A DNA stretch of 64,000 nucleotides from Nocardia anaemiae NBRC 100462 (GCF_001612725.1 NZ_BDAZ01000019.1:1-64000), one strand, 5' to 3'; positions 9,634 to 18,155 are shown, counted from the stretch's first letter. Made by a program: numbers and translations. Notes: generated by a model from the sequence alone, not told the origin.

Positions 9634-10409
9634 TGTTGTTGCAGGACAAGGTAGTTGTCGTCTCCGGGGTCGGTCCGGGACTCGGCCGGGCCATCGCGGT
9701 GCAGAGTGCGCGCGCCGGTGCCGATGTGGTGCTGGCCTCGCGTACCGAATCGCGGCTGACCGAGGTGGCCAAGGAGATCACCGAACTCGGCAGACGCGCG
9801 GTGGTGGTGCCGACCGATATCAATGATGAAGCGGCCGTGACGAATCTGGTCGAAACGGCGCAGAGCGCGTTCGGCCATGTCGACACCCTGGTGAACAATG
9901 CCTTCGCGATTCCGCCGATCACCGATCTGGCCGATGTCGACCTCGATGACGTGCGCGCCGGTTTCGAGACGAATGTGCTTGCCGCACTGCGCTTGACGCG
10001 TCTGTTCGTGCCCGCGCTCACCGAGTCCAAGGGCTCGGTGGTCATGATCAATTCGGCGGTGTTGCGGCATTCGCGGCGCACCTTCGGGCCGTACAAGATG
10101 GCCAAGGCGAGCCTGCTGGCGTTGGCGCAGAGCCTGGCCACCGAACTCGGGCCGAAGGGCATTCGGGTGAATACCATTGCGCCCGGATATATCTGGGCCG
10201 ACAACCTGAAGTGGTACTTCAACTATCAGGCCAAGCAGCGCGGAATCAGCCCCGAAGAGGTGTATGCCGAAACTGCCGAAACAATCGATCTGCGCAAGCT
10301 GCCCGAACCCGATGAGATCGCCGATGCCGTGGTGTTCTTCGCCTCGCACCTGGCGCGAGCGATCACCGGCGCATGCCTGGATGTCAACGGCGGCGAATAC
10401 CACCACTAG
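9633..10409 (+). CDS. Short-chain dehydrogenase/reductase (Rv3530c-like)
   Basis: 258 residues, starting at the ATG inside TGATG that overlaps the DUF1214 stop, so translation is coupled. Rossmann motif SGVGPGLGRAIA near residues 11-22, NNAF in the NNAG position, Ser in MINSAV, and the YKMAK active-site signature. It ends with CLDVNGGEYHH. Such SDRs oxidise or reduce hydroxyl/keto groups with NAD(P). Context suggests a steroid or sterol-derived substrate; that is an inference from the upstream KstR box and gene order. Confidence 0.88.
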   Translation: MLLQDKVVVVSGVGPGLGRAIAVQSARAGADVVLASRTESRLTEVAKEITELGRRAVVVPTDINDEAAVTNLVETAQSAFGHVDTLVNNAFAIPPITDLADVDLDDVRAGFETNVLAALRLTRLFVPALTESKGSVVMINSAVLRHSRRTFGPYKMAKASLLALAQSLATELGPKGIRVNTIAPGYIWADNLKWYFNYQAKQRGISPEEVYAETAETIDLRKLPEPDEIADAVVFFASHLARAITGACLDVNGGEYHH

Positions 10410-10412
10410 GAG

Positions 10413-11582
10413 ATGACTGTGATCGGCAGAGACGACGTCGGCACCATCGACGATCTGCACGCCTCGGCGACCAAGGTCGTCGGATTGACCGATTTCGGCG
10501 ACGACGGCTACCGCGAGGGCCTGGCAGTGCTGCTCGAGTCCTATGCCAAGGAAGCCGAGCTGACGCCGTTCGGCAATAAGGTCAATCGGGCCTTCCTGCG
10601 CGGTGCGCTGATTGCCCGGCTGCTGAGTGAGGCGGCGTGGCAACGCTTTCCGGAACATGCCGAAGTCGCGATCGAGCGCCCGATCTTCGTGACCGGGCTG
10701 CCGCGTTCGGGTACCACGGCGGTGCATCGGCTGCTCAACGCGGATCCGGCGCATCAGGGCCTGGAGATGTGGCTCACCGAGATGCCGCAGCCGCGGCCGC
10801 CGCGCGAGACCTGGGCGGACAATCCGGTGTATCAGCGGATCGAGGCGGCATTCGAACAGCATCATGTGGAACATCCGGAATTCATGGGGGTGCACCATAT
10901 TTCGGCGGATCAGGTGGAGGAGTGCTGGCAGCTGCTGCGGCAGTCATTGATGTCGGTGTCCTACGAATGCCTGGGCTATGTGCCGGGATATTCCGAGTGG
11001 TTGCGCGAACAGGATTGGACCGATGCCTATCGCAGACATCGGCGCAACCTGCAGTTGATCGGGATGCCCGATGCCGACCGGCGCTGGGTTTTGAAGAATC
11101 CGAGTCATCTGTTCGCGCTGGATGCGATCTTCGAGGTGTATCCGGATGCGCTGGTGATCCAGATGCACCGGGATCCGCGCACGATCATCGCCTCGGTGTG
11201 CAGTCTGAACGAGCAGGCCACGGCAGGGTGGTCGGAGAAGTTCCGCGGTCCGGTCGTCGGTGCGGGGCAATTGGATCTGTGGGCCAGGGGTGCGGATAAG
11301 TTCCTCGCGGATCGCAAGCGGCACAATGCCGCTCAGTTCTGCGATGTGTACTACGACGATTTCGTCGCGGACCCGATCGGCACCGTCGGATCGATCTACC
11401 GGCACTTCGATATCGAGCTGAGCCCCGAGGCCGAAGGGGCGATGACGGCACTGCATGCGGAAAGCACCTCGGGTGCGGCCCGTCCCGTGCACCGCTACAC
11501 GCTGGAGGACTTCGGCCTCACCGCCGATCAGGTCGACGCGCGCTTCGCCGAATACCGCAACAAACATTTCCCGACGAGCTAG
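10413..11582 (+). CDS. Sulfotransferase-family protein (Rv3529c-like)
   Basis: 389 residues. The PAPS 5'-phosphosulfate loop is clear: IFVTGLPRSGTTAVHRLL, residues 91-108. A later segment (ALVIQMHRDPRTIIASVCSL) fits the 3'-phosphate binding Arg/Ser region. The family (Sulfotransfer_3) moves sulfate from PAPS to hydroxyls of lipids or small molecules. It begins 3 bp after the SDR stop and ends just before a strong hairpin terminator. The neighbouring cysD-cysN/C makes PAPS, giving a plausible donor supply. Actual sulfotransfer by the Rv3529c group is, to my knowledge, not proven. Confidence 0.85.
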   Translation: MTVIGRDDVGTIDDLHASATKVVGLTDFGDDGYREGLAVLLESYAKEAELTPFGNKVNRAFLRGALIARLLSEAAWQRFPEHAEVAIERPIFVTGLPRSGTTAVHRLLNADPAHQGLEMWLTEMPQPRPPRETWADNPVYQRIEAAFEQHHVEHPEFMGVHHISADQVEECWQLLRQSLMSVSYECLGYVPGYSEWLREQDWTDAYRRHRRNLQLIGMPDADRRWVLKNPSHLFALDAIFEVYPDALVIQMHRDPRTIIASVCSLNEQATAGWSEKFRGPVVGAGQLDLWARGADKFLADRKRHNAAQFCDVYYDDFVADPIGTVGSIYRHFDIELSPEAEGAMTALHAESTSGAARPVHRYTLEDFGLTADQVDARFAEYRNKHFPTS

Positions 11583-11588
11583 GGGTAC

Positions 11589-11618
11589 CCGAGCTCAGGT
11601 GTAATCACTTGAGCTCGG
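11589..11618. terminator. Bidirectional hairpin terminator between sulfotransferase and thioesterase genes
   Basis: Thirteen-base arms CCGAGCTCAGGTG and CACTTGAGCTCGG (one G-T pair) around a TAAT loop fill the 39-bp gap between two convergent genes. There is no U-run, as is common in actinobacteria. Both operons could end here. Confidence 0.75.
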
Positions 11619-11621
11619 CAC

Positions 11622-12293
11622 TCACTGCTGTCCCGGTTTGAGCACAATGAACAGCCCGTGTGCCTCCGCGCACAGGCGTTCGCCGTCGTGCAGGGTGGCC
11701 CGGACATAGACCTTGCGGCCCTCCTGCCGTTCGGTCCAGGCGTGCACCCGCAGTTCGGTGTCGAGCGGGGTGATGGCGCGGTAGTCGACGGTCAGCGAGG
11801 CGGTGCGGGTGACCTCGCCCGCGTGCATTGCCGCGGCCATGCCGAGCAGATCATCGAAGGCGACCGCGATCTGTCCGCCGTGGGCGGCCTTATTGCCGCC
11901 CAAGTGGAAGGTCCGGAAGGTGATCCGAGCATGCACGCCGTCCCGGCTCGCCTTGTCGACGGTGAACGGTGGGAGGGTGACATTGCCGCGCGACGGCAGG
12001 TCGGCGCGGGTCCAGGTCGGCGCGGACCATTCGTCGACGATCGCGGCGTCCAGCTTGTCGTTGAGCTGCTTGAGTACGCCGATCGTCTCCAGCGCGAGTT
12101 CATCGGTCGGACAGGCCAGCCGGGCCCGATCCATCAGGCTGCGCACCTGTTCGATGAACGCGCCGTAGTGCGGGCCGCCGCGCGAAATATCGAGGTCGTC
12201 CAGCTGTGCGTCGATCAGCTCCGACATCGGCCGGAACCCGCCCTCGTGGTGCTCCGCGCTCGGCAGCGAGTTACCGACCTGCTCATCGTTCAT
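11622..12293 (-). CDS. PaaI-family hotdog thioesterase
   Basis: 223 residues from ATG 12293 (in-frame GTG at 12302 possible). The C-terminal ~120 residues are a hotdog fold with HGGQIAVAFDDLLGMAA, the PaaI/YbgC-type active-site helix, followed by SLTVDYRAITPL and the RATLHDGERLCAEAHGLF strands. Such enzymes hydrolyse acyl-CoA thioesters. The N-terminal ~90 residues are helical and not part of the core domain. A KstR-like box lies 2 bp upstream of the start, tying it to the sterol/lipid regulon. Confidence 0.85.
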   Translation of the reverse strand: MNDEQVGNSLPSAEHHEGGFRPMSELIDAQLDDLDISRGGPHYGAFIEQVRSLMDRARLACPTDELALETIGVLKQLNDKLDAAIVDEWSAPTWTRADLPSRGNVTLPPFTVDKASRDGVHARITFRTFHLGGNKAAHGGQIAVAFDDLLGMAAAMHAGEVTRTASLTVDYRAITPLDTELRVHAWTERQEGRKVYVRATLHDGERLCAEAHGLFIVLKPGQQ

Positions 12294-12294
12294 A

Positions 12295-12308
12295 TAGAAC
12301 ACGTTATC
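12295..12308. promoter_or_regulatory. KstR-like box at the thioesterase start
   Basis: TAGAACACGTTATC matches seven of eight fixed positions of TnnAACnnGTTnnA. It touches the start region of the minus-strand thioesterase, a repressing position. Third such site within 5 kb. Confidence 0.5.
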
Positions 12309-12538
12309 GGTTACGGGTCGAATGCTCGTTCGCTGGGCCAGCGTGATGGGCCGGAATCGGGCGAAGCCGCCGAATAGGGCGGCGACATGGTGGTGGCGTG
12401 CGGGGGCGGGGTGGGCTGGCCTAGTGTGGGTACTTGTTCTTGATTCAGGTCTTCCGAAATCCCCACCGCGGGGCGGTCGATGGGTCGGCCATCGGGTCGT
12501 CGCCGAACGGTGTTGCCTGGCGAAAGGCTTTGTCCCGT

Positions 12539-13192
12539 ATGAACATTGCTGCTGTTGTCTTCGATTTGGACGGCGTTCTGATCGACTCGGAGCCGGTGTG
12601 GGAGCAGGTGCGCCGCGCGTATGTGGCGGAGAAGGGCGGGCGCTGGCTACCCGATACGCAGCAGCGGTTGATGGGGATGAGTACGGGGGAGTGGTCGGAC
12701 TATCTCAGCGCTGAACTCGGTGTCGGTGCGCCGCCGGATACCGTGGCCAATGATGTGATCGATCGCATGGCGCGGCATTACGAACAGGCGGTGCCACTGC
12801 TGCCGGGGGCGGTCGAAGCAGTGCAGCGCATCAGTGAACACTGGCCGCTCGCGGTGGCCAGTTCGTCGCCGCGCACCTTGATCGATACGGTGCTCGGTCG
12901 CACCGGCCTGATCGAATTCTTCGGCGTCACCTTCTCGACCGAGGAGGTCGATCGGGGTAAGCCCGCGCCCGATGTCTACGTGGCGGCGGCCGCCTTCATG
13001 CGACACAAGTCCACCGAATGCGCCGCGGTCGAGGATTCGAGTAATGGACTGCGCGCCGCACACGCGGCGGGTATGCGCGTGATCGCCGCGCCGCGCCCGG
13101 AATATCCGCCCGCGCCGGACGCCCTTGCCTTGGCCGCCGAGGTGATCGACACCCTCGACAAACTGACCCCTGAGATCGTCGCCGGGGAGTGA
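12539..13192 (+). CDS. HAD-superfamily (subclass IA) phosphatase
   Basis: 217 residues from ATG 12539. All HAD motifs are visible: FDLDGVLIDSEP with the two aspartates (I), VASSSP (II), GKPAPDVYVAAA (III, Lys) and VEDSSNGLRAA (IV). The helical cap between motifs I and II fits beta-phosphoglucomutase-like or 2-deoxyglucose-6-phosphatase-like members. It would dephosphorylate or isomerise a small sugar phosphate. It is alone on its strand. The 245-bp region before it (12294-12538) holds the KstR-like box next to the thioesterase start but no further clear dyad or gene. Confidence 0.88.
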   Translation: MNIAAVVFDLDGVLIDSEPVWEQVRRAYVAEKGGRWLPDTQQRLMGMSTGEWSDYLSAELGVGAPPDTVANDVIDRMARHYEQAVPLLPGAVEAVQRISEHWPLAVASSSPRTLIDTVLGRTGLIEFFGVTFSTEEVDRGKPAPDVYVAAAAFMRHKSTECAAVEDSSNGLRAAHAAGMRVIAAPRPEYPPAPDALALAAEVIDTLDKLTPEIVAGE

Positions 13193-13250
13193 GACCGACT
13201 CGCCGATTTCGATGTCGGGACCGTAAGAGGCGCGGATCTCGAGGCGCGGC

Positions 13251-13844
13251 TCACGGGTGGTAGGACTCGAGCAGGGCGCGGGCGGCGGCAGTGAGGTCGG
13301 CTTCGAGCCAGGTCGGCAGGGCGGGGGCCTGGGCGTGGCGGCGCAGCGCGGCGTAGGGCAGGTCCACTACCGCGCGGCTGACGGCATCGATCTCGCGGTC
13401 GCCGTCGCGGCCGAAGCGGGCGGCGGCGATGCGGCGCAGGTGCTCGATGAGCGGTGCGTTCATCTCGTCGAGGCGGGCACGGAATTCCGCATCCGGTCCG
13501 CCGTCGAGCAGATCGCTGGGGCGCAGGTTCAGCAAAAGTCTTGCGTCGTCGGGTAATTCGCGACCGAAGTGGATGCTCGCGACGGCCATCGCGACACCGG
13601 CCTCGACCGGGTCCGGCTCGGCGGCCGCGGCCTTGACCCGGTCCTGGAAGCGTTCGAGCGCACGCAGCCAAGCCGCGGTCAGCACGCCGTTGCGGTTGCC
13701 GAAGCGGTGATAGAGGGTGCCGACGGGTGCGCCACTGGCCGCCGCGATCGCCGCGACGCTGGCGGCGCGGGGACCGTCGGTGAGCACGAGGGTGCGCGCT
13801 GCGTCGAGGATCACGTCGGTGTCGTGCTTGCGGGGAGGCGCCAT
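13251..13844 (-). CDS. TetR-family transcriptional regulator
   Basis: 197 residues. Residues ~9-55 are the TetR helix-turn-helix (VILDAARTL, then SVAAIAAASGAPVGTLYHRFGNRNGVL), and the rest is an all-helical ligand-binding domain. It is convergent with the HAD gene and divergent from the two small genes at 13866-14734. A perfect 10-bp palindrome directly follows its start codon on the upstream side, so repression of itself and of those genes is likely. Confidence 0.88.
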   Translation of the reverse strand: MAPPRKHDTDVILDAARTLVLTDGPRAASVAAIAAASGAPVGTLYHRFGNRNGVLTAAWLRALERFQDRVKAAAAEPDPVEAGVAMAVASIHFGRELPDDARLLLNLRPSDLLDGGPDAEFRARLDEMNAPLIEHLRRIAAARFGRDGDREIDAVSRAVVDLPYAALRRHAQAPALPTWLEADLTAAARALLESYHP

Positions 13845-13854
13845 GTACTAGTAC
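13845..13854. promoter_or_regulatory. Operator-like palindrome between TetR and the divergent gene
   Basis: GTACTAGTAC, a perfect 10-bp palindrome, lies between the two divergent start codons (13844 and 13866) only 21 bp apart. It is short, but its place in so tight a promoter makes a TetR site likely. Confidence 0.4.
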
Positions 13855-13865
13855 GTTCCTTCTAT

Positions 13866-14234
13866 ATGGAGCGATTGCCCTACATAGATGAGCATGCCAG
13901 ATCGGTGGACGCGAATCGCGATCGGGCGTGGAAAGCCTTGCTGAAAGTTGTCTGCAAGGACCCCAATGATCCGTCGAAGGCGCCGACCGGGTTCGTGCTC
14001 GAAGCCGCCGAGGAGCCCGCTCGGCTGGCGCTGCGCGGGCGGCACTGGTTCTCGCGTTATGCGCTGGTCTTCGAATTGGATGAGCAGGGGCCGAGCCGGA
14101 CATTGGTGCGGGCGCGCAGTTGGGCCGAATTCCCCGGACTACACGGAAAGATCTACCGCGCGTTGGTCATCGGGACCGGCGGCCACAAGCTCGTGGTGCG
14201 CGATATGCTGCGCCGAATCGCGGCCGCGGCATGA
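13866..14234 (+). CDS. Small conserved protein, possibly SRPBCC/DUF2867-like
   Basis: 122 residues from ATG 13866 (ERLPYIDEHARSVDANRDRA). It has alternating strands around RLALRGRHWFSRYALVFEL and RTLVRARSWAEFPG and ends in a basic helix, which suggests a small SRPBCC (START-like) cup, but I cannot name a family with certainty. It overlaps the next gene by ATGA, so the two are co-translated. The divergent TetR gene probably controls both. Confidence 0.6.
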   Translation: MERLPYIDEHARSVDANRDRAWKALLKVVCKDPNDPSKAPTGFVLEAAEEPARLALRGRHWFSRYALVFELDEQGPSRTLVRARSWAEFPGLHGKIYRALVIGTGGHKLVVRDMLRRIAAAA

Positions 14235-14734
14235 TCCCGGGTTTGGTGTGGGGTGCCACCGAGGCCGAATGCGAGCTTCCCCTGCCCTGCGACGAGGTGC
14301 AACCCGGTGGGGTGCAGGCGGATCGGGCCATCAGCATCGACGCGCCACCCAGCGTGGTCTATGGCTGGCTGTGCCAATTGCGGGTCGCGCCCTACAGCTA
14401 CGACTTGCTCGACAACTTCGGCAGGCGCAGCCCGCGCCACCGTGATCCGGCGCTGACCGAACTGGAAGTGGGACAGCGGTTCATGTCCGCGTTCACCCTC
14501 GTCTCCTTCGTGCTGTGCCGCCATATCACCCTGGTCTCCGGCAAGGTTTGCGTCACCTACGCGGTGCGCCCCGAGGCGCACGGCACCCGTCTGACGGTCC
14601 GAATGCATTGCGGCGCACCGTGGATCATCGCCCGCGTGCTGGCCCTCGGCGATGTGCTCATGATGCGCAAGCAGTTGCTGACGCTGAAGGAATTGGCCGA
14701 GGCCGAGGCGCGCGCCACGGTGGTATCCCGATAA
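14231..14734 (+). CDS. SRPBCC-fold (START-like) protein
   Basis: 167 residues from the ATG in an ATGA overlap with the previous gene. After a short N-terminus comes DRAISIDAPPSVVYGWLCQL, the usual first strand-helix of polyketide cyclase/SRPBCC proteins, then GQRFMSAFTLV, TYAVRPEAHGTRLTVRM and a long C-terminal helix. Such proteins bind hydrophobic ligands in a deep cavity. No catalytic residues are evident. It is likely expressed with its upstream partner under the divergent TetR. Confidence 0.65.
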   Translation: MIPGLVWGATEAECELPLPCDEVQPGGVQADRAISIDAPPSVVYGWLCQLRVAPYSYDLLDNFGRRSPRHRDPALTELEVGQRFMSAFTLVSFVLCRHITLVSGKVCVTYAVRPEAHGTRLTVRMHCGAPWIIARVLALGDVLMMRKQLLTLKELAEAEARATVVSR

Positions 14735-14796
14735 CCAGGCACGATGGGTGCCACGCTCAGCCCGGCCGACCTGGGTGTCGATCACCAGCCGCACCG

Positions 14797-14815
14797 TCGT
14801 CCTCGGCGAGGACGA
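14797..14815. terminator. Hairpin in the convergent region before the sigma factor gene
   Basis: TCGTCCTC-GGC-GAGGACGA, 8-bp perfect arms with a 3-nt loop, between the plus-strand SRPBCC gene (ends 14734) and the minus-strand ECF gene (ends 14909). The remaining sequence of this 174-bp gap shows no gene. Confidence 0.5.
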
Positions 14816-14908
14816 TGATGCCGTGACCTTTGAATACACGTCCAACGCATTACGTCGGTAGCAGTTTCTGGTCGCAGGTGTCGCGGATGGTGATCATCTT
14901 CCGGAGCA

Positions 14909-16165
14909 CTATTCACATCCGGCCATGCGGTCCAGTAGCAACGCTTGTTCGGCATTGTTTCCGGTCAGCTCCGCCGCACGGGCGAATTCGGCGCGCGCCT
15001 CGTCCGGCCGACCGAGCCGGTCGAGCAGGTCGCCGCGGACAGCGGGCAGCAGGTGATAGTTGTCCAGCGTACCGGTGGCGACGAGCGCGTCGACGAGTTC
15101 GAGCCCCGCGGCGGGGCCGTGCACCATGCTGACCGCGACGGCTCGATTCAGTTCCACGATCGGTGACGGAAAGCGTTCGGCCAGAACCGCATACAGGCCC
15201 GCGATGCGCCGCCAATCGGTCTCCTCGGCGCTCGGAGCCATGGCATGCAATGTGGCGATCGCGGCCTGCAGCGCGTAGCGACCCGGCCGCATCCCGCGAG
15301 TGCGGCTGGCCGCATGGGACCGGCCGAGCGCCGCGAAACCACGTCGAATCAGCAGTTGATCCCACCGCGAACGCTCTTGATCAGCGAGCAGGACAACGGT
15401 TTTCGTGGGACTCATCCGTGCGGCCGAGCGCGAGGCCTGCAATTCCAGCAGTGCGGCCAGGCCGTGTGTTTCCGGTTCATCGGGCAGCAGATTCGCCAGC
15501 ATCCGTGCCAATCGCAATGCGTCCTCACACAATTCGACCCGGATCCAATCCTCGCCCGCCGTCGCCGAATAGCCTTCGTTGAAGATCAGGTAGACGACCT
15601 CGAGCACCGAATCCAAACGCCGAGCCAGCTCGTCGCCGTGCGGCACCGCATACGGCACGCGCCTCGCGGCTAAGGTGCGTTTAGCCCGCACAATACGTTG
15701 GGCGACAGTCGATTCCGGAACCACGAAGGCGCGGGCGATCTCCTCGGTGGTCAATCCGCCGAGCAGCCTCAGCGTCATTGCCACCCGGGCCGGTTGCGAC
15801 AACACCGGATGACAGGCGGTGAAAATCATGCGCAGCAGATCATCCTCGATATCCTGCGCCACCTCGGGCTCGGGAGCGGTCCGCAGTTCGTTGCCGACCA
15901 GCGTCAGTTTCCGCGCGAGGTTCTGATTGCGCCGCACCCGATCGATCGCCCGGTGTTTCGCGGTGAGCATGAGCCAGCCGCCCGGATTGGGCGGCACACC
16001 GTCGCGCGGCCACTGCTCCATGGCCGCGACCAGCGCGTCCTGGGCCAGCTCCTCGGCCGCATCGATATCGCCGACGACCCGGGTCAGCCCGGAGACCAGG
16101 CGCGGCCATTCCATCCGCCAGACGGTTTCGACGGCATCTCGAGTCTGCTCGGGCGACCGGCTCAT
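14909..16165 (-). CDS. ECF42-type RNA polymerase sigma factor
   Basis: 418 residues. Sigma region 2 (AAEELAQDALVAAMEQWP, then NPGGWLMLTAKHRAIDRVRR) and region 4 (TLRLLGGLTTEEIARAF, ESTVAQRIVRAK) occupy the first ~190 residues. The long C-terminus has the DUF6596/TPR-like helices typical of ECF42 sigma factors (NEGYSA, LPAVRGDLLDRLGRPDEARAEF). ECF42 genes are normally linked to DGPF (YCII-related) genes, and one lies 8 bp upstream here. The C-terminal domain is thought to replace an anti-sigma factor. Confidence 0.92.
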   Translation of the reverse strand: MSRSPEQTRDAVETVWRMEWPRLVSGLTRVVGDIDAAEELAQDALVAAMEQWPRDGVPPNPGGWLMLTAKHRAIDRVRRNQNLARKLTLVGNELRTAPEPEVAQDIEDDLLRMIFTACHPVLSQPARVAMTLRLLGGLTTEEIARAFVVPESTVAQRIVRAKRTLAARRVPYAVPHGDELARRLDSVLEVVYLIFNEGYSATAGEDWIRVELCEDALRLARMLANLLPDEPETHGLAALLELQASRSAARMSPTKTVVLLADQERSRWDQLLIRRGFAALGRSHAASRTRGMRPGRYALQAAIATLHAMAPSAEETDWRRIAGLYAVLAERFPSPIVELNRAVAVSMVHGPAAGLELVDALVATGTLDNYHLLPAVRGDLLDRLGRPDEARAEFARAAELTGNNAEQALLLDRMAGCE

Positions 16166-16173
16166 CTATCGGA

Positions 16174-16521
16174 TCAGCCCTCGGCGACCTGACGAACCTC
16201 CACCTCGATAGTCCACTCCGGTCCGTGCACGCTCAGGAAGCGCGAGGTCCATTCCACCGCCTCCTGCTTGGTTTTGGTCTGCAGCAGACAGTACCCACCG
16301 ACGACCTCCTTCGATTCGGTGAACGGGCCGTCGAGCACGGTCTGCTTGCCACCGCTCTGAGTGATCTTGGTCGCCTCGGTGATCGGATGCAAGCCAGCGG
16401 TGTCCAGCAGCACCCCGGCCTTGGTCATTTCCTCGATCACCTTGTTGACCTGCTCGATCAGCGCATCGTCGGGAACCGGCGCATCAGTCGGATCGACTCG
16501 GATCAGCATCATGTGTCGCAT
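16174..16521 (-). CDS. YCII-related DGPF-domain protein
   Basis: 115 residues from ATG 16521 (RHMMLIRVDPTDAP). The family motif VLDGPFTESKEVVGGYCLL is present, followed by the ferredoxin-like C-terminal strand EVRQVAEG. DGPF proteins are small dimers linked to ECF42 sigma factors; their role is not established. The sigma factor gene follows after 8 bp. The ABC ATPase gene ends 38 bp upstream, so it may be part of a longer transcript. Confidence 0.9.
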   Translation of the reverse strand: MRHMMLIRVDPTDAPVPDDALIEQVNKVIEEMTKAGVLLDTAGLHPITEATKITQSGGKQTVLDGPFTESKEVVGGYCLLQTKTKQEAVEWTSRFLSVHGPEWTIEVEVRQVAEG

Positions 16522-16559
16522 CTGGCCATCCTTCGTTCGGTGGTCGGCTCGTCCGACCC

Positions 16560-17441
16560 TCACTCAACGCATCGAACGGCTTCGGCTCGAATCGACATTC
16601 TCCCGGAAATTCTTCCGGAAGTTTGCTGAGTGGGCCAGGCGCGCACGCTCCAGCGGCCGTCGTCGTAGCGGACCGCCACCGGGTGGTCGAAGGCCGCGCT
16701 CACCGTGTCCGTCGTAACCGTTTCCGCGGCGGGACCAGCGGCAACGGTTCGGCCGTCGGCGATGAGCAGCGCGTGGGTCGTGGTGCTCGGCAGTTCCTCG
16801 AGATGGTGGGTGACCAGAATCGAGGCGACCTCGGGATGGGTTTCGCCGAGCGCGTCGATGGTCTCCAGCAATTGTTCGCGGGCCGCAACGTCGAGGCCGG
16901 TAGACGGTTCGTCGAACAGCAGCAGGCGCGGCTCGGCGATGAGGGCACGCGCGATCAGTGTTCGACCGCGCTCGCCCTGGGACAGCGTCGGCCAGATCTC
17001 CTCGGCCTTGCCTTCGAGGCCGACGGTGTCGATCATGGCGTCGGCGCGGCACAGATCCTCCGGTGTCGGCGTCCAGCGCATCGGGGTATCGATGGTGGCG
17101 GTGATGCCGGTGAGCACGACCTCGCGGACGGTCAGCGAGTACCGCAGTGGATGGCGCGGATTCACATGGCCGATCGCATGGCGCAGTGGGGCCAGATCGA
17201 CCCGGCCCATCCGCTGGCCGAGGATGTCGACGGTGCCGGAGGTCGGGAAGGTCACCGCGGCGCAGAAGCCGAGCAGGGTGCTCTTGCCTGCGCCATTGGG
17301 TCCCAGCAGCGCCCAGTGTTCGCCCGCGTGCACGGTCAGCGAGATGCCGTCGATGATCTGCTTGCCTTCGCGGCGGAAGGTTACGTCGGTCAGTCGCAGC
17401 ACCGGGGTCTCGGGCACGGGAGATCTCCGTTCGGTCATCAC
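16560..17441 (-). CDS. ABC transporter ATP-binding protein without a membrane partner
   Basis: 293 residues. Walker A GPNGAGKST, signature LSQGERGRTLIARAL, Walker B LLLFDEPSTGLD and the H-loop VTHHLEELP are intact. It resembles the stand-alone YlmA/ModF-like ATPases. No permease or solute-binding gene lies nearby. The last ~20 residues carry a short repeat (SGRISGR) encoded by TTCCGG-type repeats and may be an altered tail. It shares an ATGA overlap with the GntR gene upstream, so the two are co-translated. Confidence 0.85.
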   Translation of the reverse strand: MMTERRSPVPETPVLRLTDVTFRREGKQIIDGISLTVHAGEHWALLGPNGAGKSTLLGFCAAVTFPTSGTVDILGQRMGRVDLAPLRHAIGHVNPRHPLRYSLTVREVVLTGITATIDTPMRWTPTPEDLCRADAMIDTVGLEGKAEEIWPTLSQGERGRTLIARALIAEPRLLLFDEPSTGLDVAAREQLLETIDALGETHPEVASILVTHHLEELPSTTTHALLIADGRTVAAGPAAETVTTDTVSAAFDHPVAVRYDDGRWSVRAWPTQQTSGRISGRMSIRAEAVRCVE

Positions 17442-18109
17442 GTGAATGCGTCTTTCAAAGCCGTCAGATGCTTTCGGCTGAATTCCGCTGCGGCACTGGG
17501 ATTTCGATGTGCGATCGCATCCACGAGCCGAATGTGCGCGTCGTGGTCGGCGGGCTCCGAGGGGACCGGGCGGATCCTGAGCATATCGATCATGGCGACC
17601 CGCAGGCGCGGAAGGAAGCTGTCGAAGAGTTGGGTGAGCACATCGTTGTGGGCGGCGACGATGACCGCGCGATGGAATGACATATCGGCATCGACATGGT
17701 CGGCGATCGGTTCGCCGTGCGCCTCGCGCGCGGCCAGGGCCCGCCGGATGGCGCGCAGGTCGGCCGGGGTGCGGCGCTGCGCGGCGAGGGCGGCGGCCTC
17801 GGCCTCGATGGCGATGCGGGCCTCGATGACCGCGGCTATGGAGGCGCGGCGCAGCACCACATCCCAGTCTTCGGGGACATCCAGCGCGGTTACGAAAACC
17901 CCCGCGCCCTGACGACTGTCGAGCACGCCTTTACCCGCCAATTCGCGGATCGCCTCGCGCAGCGTCGAGCGGCCAACGCCGAGTTGCGCGGCGAGCGTCG
18001 TCTCACCCGGAAGGCGATGTCCCAGTGGCCATTCCCCGTCGCGGATGCGGGCGAGCAGTAATTCCGCCGCCTGTGCCGCGAGTGGATGCCGCCGTACCTG
18101 CGAGACCAT
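17438..18109 (-). CDS. FadR-subfamily GntR transcriptional regulator
   Basis: 223 residues from ATG 18109 (VSQVRRHPLAAQAAELLL). A GntR winged helix covers residues ~10-75 (GHRLPGETTLAAQLGVGRST, REAIRELAGKGVLDSRQGAGVFV), then an FCD all-helical effector domain with the metal-binding His pattern (DADMSFHRAVIVAAHND, HDAHIRLVDAI). FCD members sense carboxylic acids, often with a bound metal. It is divergent from the leuA leader, 46 bp away, and could influence that promoter as well as its own ABC gene. Confidence 0.9.
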   Translation of the reverse strand: MVSQVRRHPLAAQAAELLLARIRDGEWPLGHRLPGETTLAAQLGVGRSTLREAIRELAGKGVLDSRQGAGVFVTALDVPEDWDVVLRRASIAAVIEARIAIEAEAAALAAQRRTPADLRAIRRALAAREAHGEPIADHVDADMSFHRAVIVAAHNDVLTQLFDSFLPRLRVAMIDMLRIRPVPSEPADHDAHIRLVDAIAHRNPSAAAEFSRKHLTALKDAFT

Positions 18110-18155
18110 CCGAACCTCTCTACTTGTCTGAGGAGTTGTGTATAGTCTAGCCATC

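Noticed and set aside
14153..14845. A 230-residue minus-strand frame opposite the SRPBCC gene
   Set aside because: His/Gln/Arg-rich shadow without motif; the plus-strand genes have overlapping ATGA starts and protein-like sequence.
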